Source: Rhizobium rhizogenes NBRC 13257
GTDB taxonomy: Bacteria > Pseudomonadota > Alphaproteobacteria > Rhizobiales > Rhizobiaceae
Reading direction: 5' to 3'
NCBI RefSeq assembly: GCF_000696095.1
Contig: NZ_BAYX01000011.1
Location: 62,001-126,000 of the forward strand
Length of the DNA stretch: 64,000 bases
The translations under genes and the position numbers were made by a program. The notes under the pieces are model-generated. The model had not been told where the DNA came from, did no database searches, and was given only the letters and a program-made list of their open reading frames with translations. This document shows positions 8,909 through 17,810 of this stretch, piece by piece (within the stretch, counting starts at the first letter, position 1; every line of letters starts with the position of its first letter).

Positions 8909-9262
8909 ATGAAAGATCAATCCATGACAATCGCGAGTGAGGGAGTGTCCGCCTACCGTTGGTGCCCGCTCGAGCTGGCGCCGGAAAATGACTTCGTGGG
9001 ATTTTCGGGCGACAGGATGATCGGCAGGGTTTTCCTCGAGCCGCGTCCGCGCTTCAACGGTCTCTGGCATTGGTCGAGCACGACCGGATCCGATCCCGGT
9101 CTCGAAGTCCTGCGCCAAGGCTATGCCGCATCGGCGCAATTGGCCATCGAAGCAGTTCAAGCCTCATACGAAAATGCAATGGGCGTCGGTCTGGCTTCTG
9201 AGCGAGACGACAGGGTCGACGAAAACCCCATGGATCATAGCGGGATCATCTCAACGCCGTAA
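8909..9262 (+). CDS. Small hypothetical protein
   Basis: The 117-residue soluble protein matches no family I recognise. Its sequence is compositionally normal for a real gene, with an aromatic-rich centre (FNGLWHWSST) and a helical segment rich in Ala (YAASAQLAIEAVQASYENAM). A second ATG at 8924 could be the true start. It lies 100 bases after the kinase on the same strand and may be co-transcribed. No signal peptide or membrane segment is visible. Confidence 0.5.
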   Translation: MKDQSMTIASEGVSAYRWCPLELAPENDFVGFSGDRMIGRVFLEPRPRFNGLWHWSSTTGSDPGLEVLRQGYAASAQLAIEAVQASYENAMGVGLASERDDRVDENPMDHSGIISTP

Positions 9263-9309
9263 TGCTTCACCGTCGTGTTCAATTTCGATCATCTGCCTTA
9301 CGCGCGCAT

Positions 9310-9504
9310 TCAGGGTTTCACGACCTCGGCAAGTTCACTTTGTGTAAGTCTTATCTCAGTCTCTCCCGGCGTCTCGTCCGGATGTGAAAACTCCATACCC
9401 TCCGTTTCAGGCATATCGAGTGCTTGCGTCGTGTTCATGATTCCGACCGCGACGCGCCTACCGCGCTTCTTGACGGTAGCTTCGACCATTCTCTTCTTGG
9501 ACAT
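9310..9504 (-). CDS. Small hypothetical protein with a strong ribosome site
   Basis: The 64-residue protein has a basic N-terminus (MSKKRMVEATVKKRGRR) and an acidic C-terminal half (METEG, DETPGETEIR). The strongest evidence that it is real is AAAGGAG 9 bases before the ATG. No family is recognised. The charge asymmetry would fit a small nucleic-acid- or protein-binding factor, but that is speculation. It is on the same strand as the hypothetical gene upstream of it, with a spacer of about 105 bases. Confidence 0.55.
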   Translation of the reverse strand: MSKKRMVEATVKKRGRRVAVGIMNTTQALDMPETEGMEFSHPDETPGETEIRLTQSELAEVVKP

Positions 9505-9609
9505 CTGTTTATAGCTCCTTTGGCTAAATCTTAGTTATGCGCGATTACCCGTCCGCTGCACGCTTTCCAGGAGGGCCGGCAAAAATGCCTTCTTGGCGCG
9601 CTGCTCCAA

Positions 9610-10149
9610 TCAGGGATTGGCGCCGCCTTCGTTGTCCCACCGTGACAGCGATCCGGCACTGGGCGACCTGCCGTCATGAGGGCGCGCATCGAAATCAGCC
9701 CTTAGGGCCTCACTGGCGATCAACCCGGTGTCAGAGATCTCCATCACCCCGCGGTCCAGATCACGACGGTCTCTATCGATTTCTATGACCGTATAGAGTT
9801 TTTCGTTTCGGAAAGCGCTTGCTCCCATCGCCGCAATGCTCTCGCCTGGTATGGATGGGACTTTCATGAAGTTGCCTTCAAAGGCAGCCGCCACCACACG
9901 CGCATCGCCTGTTGTCCGCGCCGCGACCAACATCTTGCCGCGCCAGGGTGCGATATCCCAATTGGGATCGTTGAAGGCTGCGATAGGCACCAGTTCGTAG
10001 ACGCCGAGCATCTCGCCGCGTCCAACAAACGTCGATGACTCTCTGGCTGCGTCGCGCAATTGAGCCTGGCTTTCCACCGATTTCCCGACAGCGTTGCTAC
10101 TGGTTCCTTTTAACGGTTCGTTTCCGCCCATCACGACGTTGTTCGACAT
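9610..10149 (-). CDS. Hypothetical protein
   Basis: About 179 residues from the ATG at 10149, which has AAGGA 9 bases upstream. The open frame runs further upstream, to 10368, but the extra stretch is Cys/His/Pro-rich with irregular codon use and is unlikely to be translated. The protein looks soluble, with a beta-rich middle (MLVAARTTGDARVVAAAFEG) and a charged segment EIDRDRRDLDRGVMEI. I recognise no domain. It is followed by the small basic/acidic gene on the same strand, so the two may form an operon. Confidence 0.5.
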   Translation of the reverse strand: MSNNVVMGGNEPLKGTSSNAVGKSVESQAQLRDAARESSTFVGRGEMLGVYELVPIAAFNDPNWDIAPWRGKMLVAARTTGDARVVAAAFEGNFMKVPSIPGESIAAMGASAFRNEKLYTVIEIDRDRRDLDRGVMEISDTGLIASEALRADFDARPHDGRSPSAGSLSRWDNEGGANP

Positions 10150-10579
10150 TCGCATGTTCCTTGTGCAGCATCGCCAATGGTTGCGATATCCAAGGAAACG
10201 AGTAGGTGGGTCGGATAGTTCCGCCGGGTCCAAAGCATGCGCTGGCGCAGCAGGTTCCTCGTGCATTGAGTAGGGCGTTGGCTGGAACGATACGTTCGCA
10301 TGACGGCTGCAATGGCAAGTTTCGGCGGCCTTTTGGCGGGGCAATGTAGCACCCTCCATCTTCATCAATTAAAGGGCGAAATTTTAGATATTTTAAATTG
10401 TTATTCTTGAAGAAACGTATGTGATCGTGATAGATTATACTTAATTTATTATTATCACACGAATATATAGTAACTTATGGCAATGCAATCCATTTAGACG
10501 GCAGAATAATTATGGCTGTATCTATGAAGATGCTACTCGCCATCTGTGCGCGGAGAAGCGAAACTGATCGGGCGCCAAC
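10150..10579. promoter_or_regulatory. Divergent AT-rich spacer with an inverted repeat
   Basis: This divergent spacer sits between a hypothetical gene and the XRE regulator. The part from 10375 to 10480 is markedly AT-rich and holds GTGATA at 10427-10432 and TATCAC at 10453-10458, an inverted pair 20 bases apart that could bind a dimeric regulator such as the neighbouring XRE protein. I see no gene here. Confidence 0.35.
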
Positions 10580-11002
10580 ATGAGCAACATTGTCACGAGC
10601 AGAAAACCTTATAATGCATCGGCCAGTGGATCGGGGTGCCATCCCGTCGACACCTACGTTGGGCAGCAGATTCGCCTTGCGCGCAAGCAGCAGCGAATGT
10701 CCCAAGAGGCCCTCGCGAAATGCCTTGGAGTGACATTTCAACAAGTCCAGAAATACGAAATAGGTGCCAATCGCGTCAGTGCATCGAAGCTGTTCGAGAT
10801 AGCGACGGCCCTGCAAAGGCCCGTTTCCTATTTCTTTGAAGGCTTTGCCAATGCGGCGGAAAGGGATCCGACGGACGTGGAAAGAGAAAGCGTCACGGTC
10901 ATCCAGTATACCGCTGAGGGCCGGCGTCTGGCGAAGGCCTTCGTCGCGGCGATGCCAGACGTTCGCAAGGCGGTCGTAGGCCTGCTGGAATCGATGAAGT
11001 AG
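10580..11002 (+). CDS. XRE-family helix-turn-helix transcriptional regulator
   Basis: The 140-residue protein has an HTH_3 domain at about residues 24-80. Helices IRLARKQQRMSQEALAKCLG and VTFQQVQKYEIGANRVSASK match the Cro/CI pattern, followed by LFEIATALQRPVSYFFEG. The remaining 60 residues are a helical tail without a sensory domain. Rhizobia carry several regulators of exactly this size and layout, mostly of unknown target. It stands alone and converges with the kinase gene downstream. Self-regulation through the GTGATA/TATCAC pair upstream is possible. Confidence 0.87.
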   Translation: MSNIVTSRKPYNASASGSGCHPVDTYVGQQIRLARKQQRMSQEALAKCLGVTFQQVQKYEIGANRVSASKLFEIATALQRPVSYFFEGFANAAERDPTDVERESVTVIQYTAEGRRLAKAFVAAMPDVRKAVVGLLESMK

Positions 11003-11084
11003 CGCTGGATCATTGAGCGTGTGCAACTGCAAGAGGTGCTCTGCGAACACTATCTGGATAGCCGTTTGCATGTCGAGCGACCTC

Positions 11085-12482
11085 CTATGTCAACAAGCCC
11101 GCGGCCGCCTGCCGATCCTTGACCAATCGTGCCGGCAGGCTGACAGTGACCGACAATCCGCCAAGATCCGAACGAGTGAGGACGAGCTTGCCGTCGTAGG
11201 CTTCCACCAGATCCTTGGCGATCGCGAGACCAAAGCCGGTGCCCGTGATGCTTTCGTCAAGGCGCCTGCCGCGCCGAATGAACGCCTCTTTCACACCCTC
11301 CGGCAGACCGGGACCATCGTCATCGATGATCAACTCGACACCACCGTGCTCCTCCAGCACGGACAGGCGAACCCTCACTTTCCCCCTCGCCCATTTCCGG
11401 GCATTGTCGATCAAGTTGCCGGTAATATCGGCAAAATCCGTTTCGTCTATCGCCAGCCACACCTCCGGCTGCTCGGAGAGTTCGAACTCGATCTCCCTGT
11501 CGACCGTCAGGCGTTGCATGACGGAAATGATCTTCTTCAGATCGGCGCTTGCATTCAGGACACCAGCCGTATGAGCAGCCGCCAAGCTTGCCCGGGTTTG
11601 CGCCAGCGTGCGCTTGATCTGTGCTTCCATCCGGCCGATCTCGTTGCGGATCGCGGTCGCTCGCGCCGGCATACCCTCTTCCGCAAGCATGCGCGCCGTC
11701 GCTTCAAGCGCCGCCAGTGGGGTCTTGAGACCGTGCGCCAGGTCGCCGGCACGCGCTCGCGCTTGCGCCAATTGTGTCTCGCGAGACGTCAGCAGGCCAT
11801 TGAGATCGTCGACGAGAGGCTGGACTTCGTGCGGGAACTGGCCGGTTATCTGCCGCGCGGATCGGTCCTGTACCGCCATCAACGCGATGCGCAGATCATG
11901 CAGCGGCCGCAATCCATACCGCAGAAACGCCACGACCGCGCCGATCAAGGCGACCGACAGCACCCCGAGAGAAGGCGCCATGGCATAGAAGAAGCGCCAG
12001 CGCGCCGGCGCAAGTTCACCGTTGTCGAGCGCCATCACGATATCGACCGTCTGGTCGCCGGTTGCCGACGTAATCGAAACCGACCTCTCGACGGCCAGGA
12101 GCTGACTGCCGTTAGGCCCCGACATATCCGTCGCGCGACCCGCTTCTCGCGGGCGAGAGCGAACCCAGGGCAGATCCTGTTCCCACAGCGATTGAGAGCG
12201 CAGCTCCACTGTGCCGTTGCGGCCGACCTGCCAATAGAAGCCGCCATTGGGCACGCCAAAGCGCGGATCCGTTGGCATCTCGTCGAGAACCAACTGGTTG
12301 GAGGCATTTATGTCGACTGCCGCCAGCAGGACTCGCAATTCCTCGTCAATTTCGGAAAGCGCCAGAGCCCGCACGGCCAACCCGGAAATGGCATTGATGC
12401 CGATGCCGGCAAGAAAGGTCGCCACGACGATCGCCACCGCCGAACCCAGCAACAACCGTCCTCGAAGCGAGAATGGTGTCAT
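11085..12482 (-). CDS. Membrane sensor histidine kinase, FeuQ/PhoQ-like
   Basis: This 465-residue two-span kinase has a first membrane helix at about 12-34, a periplasmic sensor of about 135 residues, a second helix at about 171-193, then HAMP-like and catalytic domains. The H box is ARAGDLAHGLKTPLAALE (His near 249). The ATPase domain shows NLIDNARKWA, DDDGPGLP and GTGFGLAIAKDLVEAY. The DLAHGLKTPL H box is typical of PhoQ/FeuQ-type kinases. It overlaps the upstream response regulator by 4 bases, and a PepSY protein comes first. In Sinorhizobium the FeuPQ pair, restrained by small periplasmic FeuN, controls envelope and osmotic genes; I infer a homologous system but have not proved orthology. 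Confidence 0.85.
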   Translation of the reverse strand: MTPFSLRGRLLLGSAVAIVVATFLAGIGINAISGLAVRALALSEIDEELRVLLAAVDINASNQLVLDEMPTDPRFGVPNGGFYWQVGRNGTVELRSQSLWEQDLPWVRSRPREAGRATDMSGPNGSQLLAVERSVSITSATGDQTVDIVMALDNGELAPARWRFFYAMAPSLGVLSVALIGAVVAFLRYGLRPLHDLRIALMAVQDRSARQITGQFPHEVQPLVDDLNGLLTSRETQLAQARARAGDLAHGLKTPLAALEATARMLAEEGMPARATAIRNEIGRMEAQIKRTLAQTRASLAAAHTAGVLNASADLKKIISVMQRLTVDREIEFELSEQPEVWLAIDETDFADITGNLIDNARKWARGKVRVRLSVLEEHGGVELIIDDDGPGLPEGVKEAFIRRGRRLDESITGTGFGLAIAKDLVEAYDGKLVLTRSDLGGLSVTVSLPARLVKDRQAAAGLLT

Positions 12483-13150
12483 ACCGACGGCACCTCGCTC
12501 GGGATGAGATAACCCTGGCCCCGGCGGGTCTCGATCACTGTTCCATCGAATTTGCGCCGAAGGCGTGCGACGACGACTTCAAGCGCGTTCGACAGAAGCT
12601 CCGTCTCCTCGTCATAGATGCTGTCAGCAATCTGCGACCGGGAGAGTACGGTGCCGGCATTGTGCAGGAGATAGGCGAGCAGACGATATTCGAGCGCGGT
12701 GACCTGAACTGGCTGGCCGCGAAACGAGACCGTGCGCTGGCGGGTATCGAGTTCCAATACGCCGTTGGAAAGGATGGGCGATGACTGCCCTGCCGCCCGG
12801 CGCATCAGAGCACGCACGCGCGCCAGAAGCTCTTCCATGCGAAAAGGCTTGGTAAGGTAATCGTCCGCCCCGGCATCCATGCCGTCCACCTTGTCGCGCC
12901 AGCCGTCACGGGCGGTCAATATGATCACCGGCATACCGCGCCGTCCGGCGCGCCAGCGCCGCAACACCGTCAAGCCGTCGAGTTTCGGAAGGCCGAGATC
13001 GAGGATGACCAGGTCAAAATGTTCGACATCGCCGCGATACCACGCCTCCTCGCCGTCGGTGACGGTCGAGACGATATAGTGCTGGTCTTCCAGACAACGG
13101 CGCATGTCGGATACGATGGTGGGCTCATCCTCCGCGATCAGGATACGCAT
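12479..13150 (-). CDS. OmpR-family response regulator, FeuP/PhoP-like
   Basis: The 223-residue protein has a receiver domain (about 1-115) with the acidic pocket in IAEDEP, the phospho-acceptor Asp at residue 51 (LVILDLGLPKLDG), the conserved Thr (IILTARD) and Lys (LTKPFRMEELL). A winged-helix DNA-binding domain (about 125-220) follows, with VQVTALEYRLLAYLL and ALEVVVARLRRKFDG. It starts 2 bases after the PepSY gene ends and overlaps its kinase by 4 bases, so the three are one operon. OmpR-type regulators bind direct repeats about 11 bases apart, and such a pair lies at 13541-13557. Confidence 0.9.
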   Translation of the reverse strand: MRILIAEDEPTIVSDMRRCLEDQHYIVSTVTDGEEAWYRGDVEHFDLVILDLGLPKLDGLTVLRRWRAGRRGMPVIILTARDGWRDKVDGMDAGADDYLTKPFRMEELLARVRALMRRAAGQSSPILSNGVLELDTRQRTVSFRGQPVQVTALEYRLLAYLLHNAGTVLSRSQIADSIYDEETELLSNALEVVVARLRRKFDGTVIETRRGQGYLIPSEVPSV

Positions 13151-13152
13151 CG

Positions 13153-13476
13153 TCAGTGTCTCTCAATCACGGCGAGCGTCGAGCCATCCAGCACGATGTC
13201 GCCACGTTTTCCATCGGCTCTCAGCACGCGCACCGCATAAGCCTGATGCCCCGCGCGGCGTATCCGTTTGATGCGCAGCACCCGGCCCGGCATTTCGCGG
13301 GCGACGACGGCGTATATATCGCGCAACGGCCGCAGGGCCTCCGCAGTTTCCACCGAGACATTGTTGTGCGGATTGGCCGAGGCATTCACGCTTTCAAAGC
13401 ACAGCAAAGTCACTGCCAAAAGAACAGCCAGCCAGCGGGGCCAGCCGGCTCTTTGCCCGTAGATGCACAACGCCAT
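13153..13476 (-). CDS. Small PepSY-domain periplasmic protein, FeuN-like
   Basis: The 107-residue protein has a hydrophobic N-terminal signal/anchor (WLAVLLAVTLLCFESVNA) and a compact PepSY-like domain ending in YAVRVLRADGKRGDIVLDGSTLAVIE. PepSY proteins encoded in front of a response regulator and kinase usually inhibit or tune the kinase from the periplasm. The gene order is that reported for feuN-feuP-feuQ in Sinorhizobium. It leads the operon and its promoter region is shared with the divergent synthetase. The assignment rests on context and fold pattern, since the family is short and variable. Confidence 0.7.
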   Translation of the reverse strand: MALCIYGQRAGWPRWLAVLLAVTLLCFESVNASANPHNNVSVETAEALRPLRDIYAVVAREMPGRVLRIKRIRRAGHQAYAVRVLRADGKRGDIVLDGSTLAVIERH

Positions 13477-13540
13477 TCATCCTTCTTTCGACACTGCGGC
13501 AGGCAAGGCCCGCGGCTGCCCTAGCATAGCTGCGCCAACC

Positions 13541-13557
13541 TTACAGTTCGCTGACAG
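13541..13557. promoter_or_regulatory. Direct repeat TTACAG-N5-TGACAG, candidate OmpR-type operator
   Basis: TTACAG (13541-13546) and TGACAG (13552-13557) are 11 bases apart, the spacing used by OmpR/PhoP-family dimers. They lie 65 bases before the PepSY start and 89 before the synthetase start, in the only promoter region of both units. Confidence 0.35.
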
Positions 13558-13645
13558 CGCCAGTAAGAGAGCTGCAAATTGAAAGGTATATAAGCATCGA
13601 CGGATCGAGTCCCGATCGTGTCAACACAAGTGTCGCAGAAGTTAC

Positions 13646-16600
13646 ATGACTATCCAGATGTCGTCGATTACCTCAAATGCCAGCCTGTCCGTATTCTCCG
13701 GCAATATCCGACCTGAGTTCATTCGCGACGAGACACTGGTGGATATATTCAAGGCGACGGTCGCCCGCGCCCCGGACAAAACGGCACTTACCTTGATCGG
13801 AACCGATCAAACGATGACCTATGCCGAGCTTGACCGGCTCTCGGATCGAACCGCCCGTGCCCTCAGCTTGCGCGGCATCGGCCCGGGTGATTTCGTCGGC
13901 CTTTGGTTCCAACGCTCTCTCGAGCTGCATGTCGCGCTTCTCGCGATCCTCAAGGCGGGCGCTGGCTATATTCCATTCGATGCCGCCGCACCCGCGGACC
14001 GTGTGGCGACGAGCCTTGCCGATTGCGGCGCCAAATGGCTGTTAACCCATGACGGCCTGGTAGAGTTCGCGCCGGCTTTCGACGGTGAAACCCTTCTGCT
14101 TGAAACGCTGCTTGGCGATGATAACACGGACATCGTGCCGCGCGCGGCAACCCACGACGATCCCGCCTACGCGATCTACACATCCGGCTCCACTGGCAAG
14201 CCAAAAGGGATCGTCATTTCGCATCGAAACATCTGCCACTATCTGAGGGCAGGCAACGATATCCTCGGGGTCAACGGATCGGACATCGTCCTTCAGCAGG
14301 CTTCGGTCGCCTTCGATCTCTCCCTGGAGGAGATATTCGTACCCTATCTGGTCGGTGCGACCCTCAAGGTGGCGACTGCGGCTGTCATAGCCGAACTGGA
14401 CCGGCTCGCCGACGTGCTCGAAGCGGAAAAGATCACGGTCATCGACACGGTGCCGACGCTGCTCACCATGCTGGAGCGCGATGTCGAAAGCCTGCGCGTC
14501 ATCATCGTTGGCGGCGAGGCGTGTCCGCCTGCGATCGTCAGCCGGTTTTCGCGGCCCGGCCGTCGCCTGATCAATACCTACGGTCCGACCGAGACGACAG
14601 TCGTGGCGACCTACGCCGAACTTACCCCTTCGCGACCGATCACGATCGGCGGCCCGATCGCGAACATGACGGCCTATGTCGTCGACGAAAATCTGGCGCT
14701 CGTTACGCGTGGTGATGCCGGGGAACTGCTCATCGGTGGGCCGGGCGTCGCGGCCGGATACCGGAACCTGCCGCAGCTCACCGCCTCCAAGTTCGTCGCA
14801 AACCCCTTTGCACCTCATGGCGATCCGGTGCTCTATCGCAGCGGTGACGCCGTGCTGATGGACGAGGAAGGCCAGCTTCATTTCCTCGGGCGTATCGATG
14901 ATCAGGTGAAGATACGCGGGTATCGTATCGAGCTCGGCGAAATCGAAACCGTCATCGGCGAACTTGCCGAGGTGAAGACGGCCTCGGTAGTGGTTCACCG
15001 CACACCCGACGGCGAAGACATGCTGGTTGCGCATGTCGTGGCGTCGGGCAACGCTTTCGATCGCGAAAAGGCGCGTGCTGCCTTGGCAACCAAGCTGCCG
15101 CCCTACATGGTTCCCACCGCCTGGCAGAGCCATGTGTCGCTGCCGCGGCTGGCCTCCGGCAAGATCGACAGGAAAACGCTTGCCGCCATACCGCTGGCGA
15201 ACGATCAAACGACCCAGACCCAGGAGCCGCCCCGCAACTGGGCCGAGGCGCAACTCCTGAAGGCAGCGATAGAAGTGCTGCGCGTCCGCGTGGTGAACCT
15301 GGAAGCGGATTTCTTCACCGAACTCGGCGGCCATTCCATGCTGGCGGCCCGGTTTGTGTCCGAAGTCCGCAAGATCAAACCGCTTGCAGGCATCGCCCTG
15401 CGCGACGTCTATGCCGGCCGCAGCCTCAGAGGCATCGCAGCGATCCTGGAAGCGGGCACCGATCACTCTTCCGAGCCGGATCGCGTCGATTTCACGCCTG
15501 TTCCCTGGCGTCGGCGCTTCCTCTGCGGCCTGGCTCAGGCTATCGTGCTGCCCTTCATCATCGCGCTTGCCACGCTGCAATGGATCGGCCTGCTGCTGGC
15601 ATCTATCCTGCTCATTCAGGATGGCGTTCCGATGTGGAATGAGATGCTCGTTCTCGGTGCCATCTATGTCGGTCTGAACCTTGGCGAGAAGCTGATGGTC
15701 GTCGGCCTCAAATGGCTCATCATCGGCCGCACCCGTCCCGGCGTTTACCCCCTGTGGGGTAGCTATTATTTCCGCATCTGGCTGATGCAGCGCATCGTTC
15801 AGCTCACGGCGCCCAAATTCCTCAAGGGCTCGCCGCTGATACGCCTCTATATGCGCGCGCTTGGCGCCGATGTCGGCCGCGACGTGATGATCGATGAATT
15901 CGAAGAGGGTGCAATCGATCTGGTGAGGATCGGCGCCAGGTCGAGCCTCGGCGTCAAGCTCAAGCTCGCAAACGTGGAAGTCATCGGCAACCAGATCCAT
16001 GTCGGCACCATCGATATCGGCGAAGGCGTGCAGATCGGCAATGGCTGCGTGATCGGCCACAACGTCAAGATCGGCGATGGCGCTGAAATCGGTGATCTGA
16101 CGGCCATTGCGGCTCACACAAATGTCAAAGCCCATACGCGCTGGGATGGTTCGCCAGCTCGCCAGACCTCGGAAGTGGAGCCCACCTCCGATCCTACTCA
16201 TCCCGAACTTGGAGCCGTGGCGCGCGCGTTTCAATTCGCAAGCTATTTCGTCGCCTACAATCTGAGCCTGGTCATCGGGCTACTGCCGATCTTTCCGGCC
16301 TTCTTCCTGTTCTCCGCCGTGCAGCAAATGCTGTCGCCCGGCACTGATGAACCTCTTTCCTGGTGGATGGTCACCACGCTCGCCTGGCCAGCAGCCCTTG
16401 TGCTGATCGTCGTGTCGATGGCCGTCGTCGTCGTGCTGCGCTGGGTGCTGCTGCCCCGTGTCGTGCCCGGCCGCTATTCCATCTTCGGCAATCTCTATTT
16501 CCGCAAATGGGTCGTCGGCCTGACCACCGAGGCGATGCTCGAAACCCTCAATTCGCTCTATGCCACCGTCTTCATGCGCAACTGGTATCGCCTGATGGGT

Positions 16601-17689
16601 GCCAAGATCGGCAAGGGCACGGAAATCTCGGCAAGTTTCGCCGGCCGCTACGACCTCATCGAGATGGGCCGCGATAATTTCATCGGCGACGAAACCGTCT
16701 TCGGCGATGAGGAGATCCGCAATGGCTGGATGCTCCTCGAGCGCCTCAAGACCGGCGACCGTTGCTTCTTCGGCAATTCCTCCGTCATCTCGCAGGGCGC
16801 GGTGATTGAGGATGATGCCCTGGTGGGCATCAAGACGAGGCTGCCTGATAGCCTGCATGTCAAGGCAGGGGAAACCTGGTGCGGCAGCCCGGCCTTCCAG
16901 TTGCCAACCCGCCAGAAGCTGCAGGCAGCAGCGGCGAGCACCTATGCGCCACCGTTGCGCATGCGCCTCGTGCGTGTGGCGTTTGAAGCCATGCACACCT
17001 CGCTGCCGACGGCCATCCTCATCGTGATGGCGATGGCAACCGCCAATCTCCTGGCGAATGCGATCGATGACGGAGCCTGGGGCAGGTTATTCTGGATGCT
17101 GATGGCAACGGGATTGGCGACGTCCGGCATCCTCTATCTGGTGGCGGTCGCGTTCAAATGGACCTTGATCGGCACCTACAAGCCGATGAACAAGCCGATG
17201 TGGTCCTGGTGGGCAATGCGTACGGAGGCCGTCGCGGTCTTCTATGGCGGGCTCGCCAGCAAGGCACTGCTGGACTATCTGCGCGGCACGCCGTTCCTGC
17301 CGTGGCTTCTGCGCCCCTTCGGCACCAAGATCGGTCGCGGCACCTGGATCAACACGACCGATATCTGCGAGTTCGATTGCACGGAGATTGGCGACCATGC
17401 CGTTCTCAACATGGGCTCCTGCCCCCAGACGCATCTCTATGAAGACCGCATCATGAAGGTTGGCAGGATCAAGATCGGCGCAGGGGTGACGATCGGCTCC
17501 GGCAGTACCGTGCTGCATGATGCCAGCGTCGGAGATTTCGCCGAAATCGGTCTCCTGACCTTCGTGATGAAAGGCGAGACCATTCCGGCGGGAACATCCT
17601 GGGCCGGCACGCCCGCCCAGGCGGTTCATGCCACGCAAGACACAGTGCCTGCAAACCAAAGCGAGGCTCTGCCCTCCGCTGCGGCATGA
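13646..17689 (+). CDS. Pls/PosA-type single-module non-ribosomal peptide synthetase with a membrane-bound hexapeptide-repeat C-terminus
   Basis: The 1347-residue protein has an adenylation domain at about 30-510: YAIYTSGSTGKPKG near 175-188, FDLSLEEIF, NTYGPTETTV near 310, YRSGDAVLMDEEGQLHFLGR, and the A10 lysine in ASGKIDRK. A peptidyl-carrier domain follows, with FFTELGGHSMLAARFV around 556-571 and the phosphopantetheine Ser in GGHS. There is no condensation or thioesterase domain. Instead three repeats follow, each made of membrane helices plus a left-handed beta-helix (for example GVQIGNGCVIGHNVKIGDGA). This is the layout of epsilon-poly-lysine synthetase (Pls) and PosA, where the C-terminal tandem domains join amino acids into a homopolymer. 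The monomer cannot be read reliably. The gene faces a FeuPQ-like operon across one promoter region. Confidence 0.9.
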   Translation: MTIQMSSITSNASLSVFSGNIRPEFIRDETLVDIFKATVARAPDKTALTLIGTDQTMTYAELDRLSDRTARALSLRGIGPGDFVGLWFQRSLELHVALLAILKAGAGYIPFDAAAPADRVATSLADCGAKWLLTHDGLVEFAPAFDGETLLLETLLGDDNTDIVPRAATHDDPAYAIYTSGSTGKPKGIVISHRNICHYLRAGNDILGVNGSDIVLQQASVAFDLSLEEIFVPYLVGATLKVATAAVIAELDRLADVLEAEKITVIDTVPTLLTMLERDVESLRVIIVGGEACPPAIVSRFSRPGRRLINTYGPTETTVVATYAELTPSRPITIGGPIANMTAYVVDENLALVTRGDAGELLIGGPGVAAGYRNLPQLTASKFVANPFAPHGDPVLYRSGDAVLMDEEGQLHFLGRIDDQVKIRGYRIELGEIETVIGELAEVKTASVVVHRTPDGEDMLVAHVVASGNAFDREKARAALATKLPPYMVPTAWQSHVSLPRLASGKIDRKTLAAIPLANDQTTQTQEPPRNWAEAQLLKAAIEVLRVRVVNLEADFFTELGGHSMLAARFVSEVRKIKPLAGIALRDVYAGRSLRGIAAILEAGTDHSSEPDRVDFTPVPWRRRFLCGLAQAIVLPFIIALATLQWIGLLLASILLIQDGVPMWNEMLVLGAIYVGLNLGEKLMVVGLKWLIIGRTRPGVYPLWGSYYFRIWLMQRIVQLTAPKFLKGSPLIRLYMRALGADVGRDVMIDEFEEGAIDLVRIGARSSLGVKLKLANVEVIGNQIHVGTIDIGEGVQIGNGCVIGHNVKIGDGAEIGDLTAIAAHTNVKAHTRWDGSPARQTSEVEPTSDPTHPELGAVARAFQFASYFVAYNLSLVIGLLPIFPAFFLFSAVQQMLSPGTDEPLSWWMVTTLAWPAALVLIVVSMAVVVVLRWVLLPRVVPGRYSIFGNLYFRKWVVGLTTEAMLETLNSLYATVFMRNWYRLMGAKIGKGTEISASFAGRYDLIEMGRDNFIGDETVFGDEEIRNGWMLLERLKTGDRCFFGNSSVISQGAVIEDDALVGIKTRLPDSLHVKAGETWCGSPAFQLPTRQKLQAAAASTYAPPLRMRLVRVAFEAMHTSLPTAILIVMAMATANLLANAIDDGAWGRLFWMLMATGLATSGILYLVAVAFKWTLIGTYKPMNKPMWSWWAMRTEAVAVFYGGLASKALLDYLRGTPFLPWLLRPFGTKIGRGTWINTTDICEFDCTEIGDHAVLNMGSCPQTHLYEDRIMKVGRIKIGAGVTIGSGSTVLHDASVGDFAEIGLLTFVMKGETIPAGTSWAGTPAQAVHATQDTVPANQSEALPSAAA

Positions 17690-17749
17690 ACACGGGTCGT
17701 ATCAACGCCTCTTCACCGGGGCGGCCTATAAGACGCCAACGCCGTCCTT

Positions 17750-17771
17750 GCCCATCCGGTTTCGGGTGGGC
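17750..17771. terminator. Inverted repeat between convergent genes
   Basis: GCCCATCCG (17750-17758) and CGGGTGGGC (17763-17771) pair over 9 bases with one G-T and a 4-base loop, between the ends of the synthetase and the GDPD gene. There is no clear T-run, so it is a probable but weak bidirectional terminator. Confidence 0.4.
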
Positions 17772-17810
17772 GGGATGCGCCGCTTTAGGTTAGTCCCGTA
17801 CAGCCTAGAT

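Noticed and set aside
11013..12512. 499-codon plus-strand frame opposite the FeuQ-like kinase
   Set aside because: The kinase on the minus strand has all catalytic motifs. This frame has an Arg/Gln/His-rich composition with no domain.
14042..16234. Very long open frame (730 codons) on the minus strand opposite the synthetase gene
   Set aside because: It is antisense to a well-conserved synthetase, is full of His, Asp and Arg from the codon bias, and matches no family. It is a shadow of GC-rich codon use.
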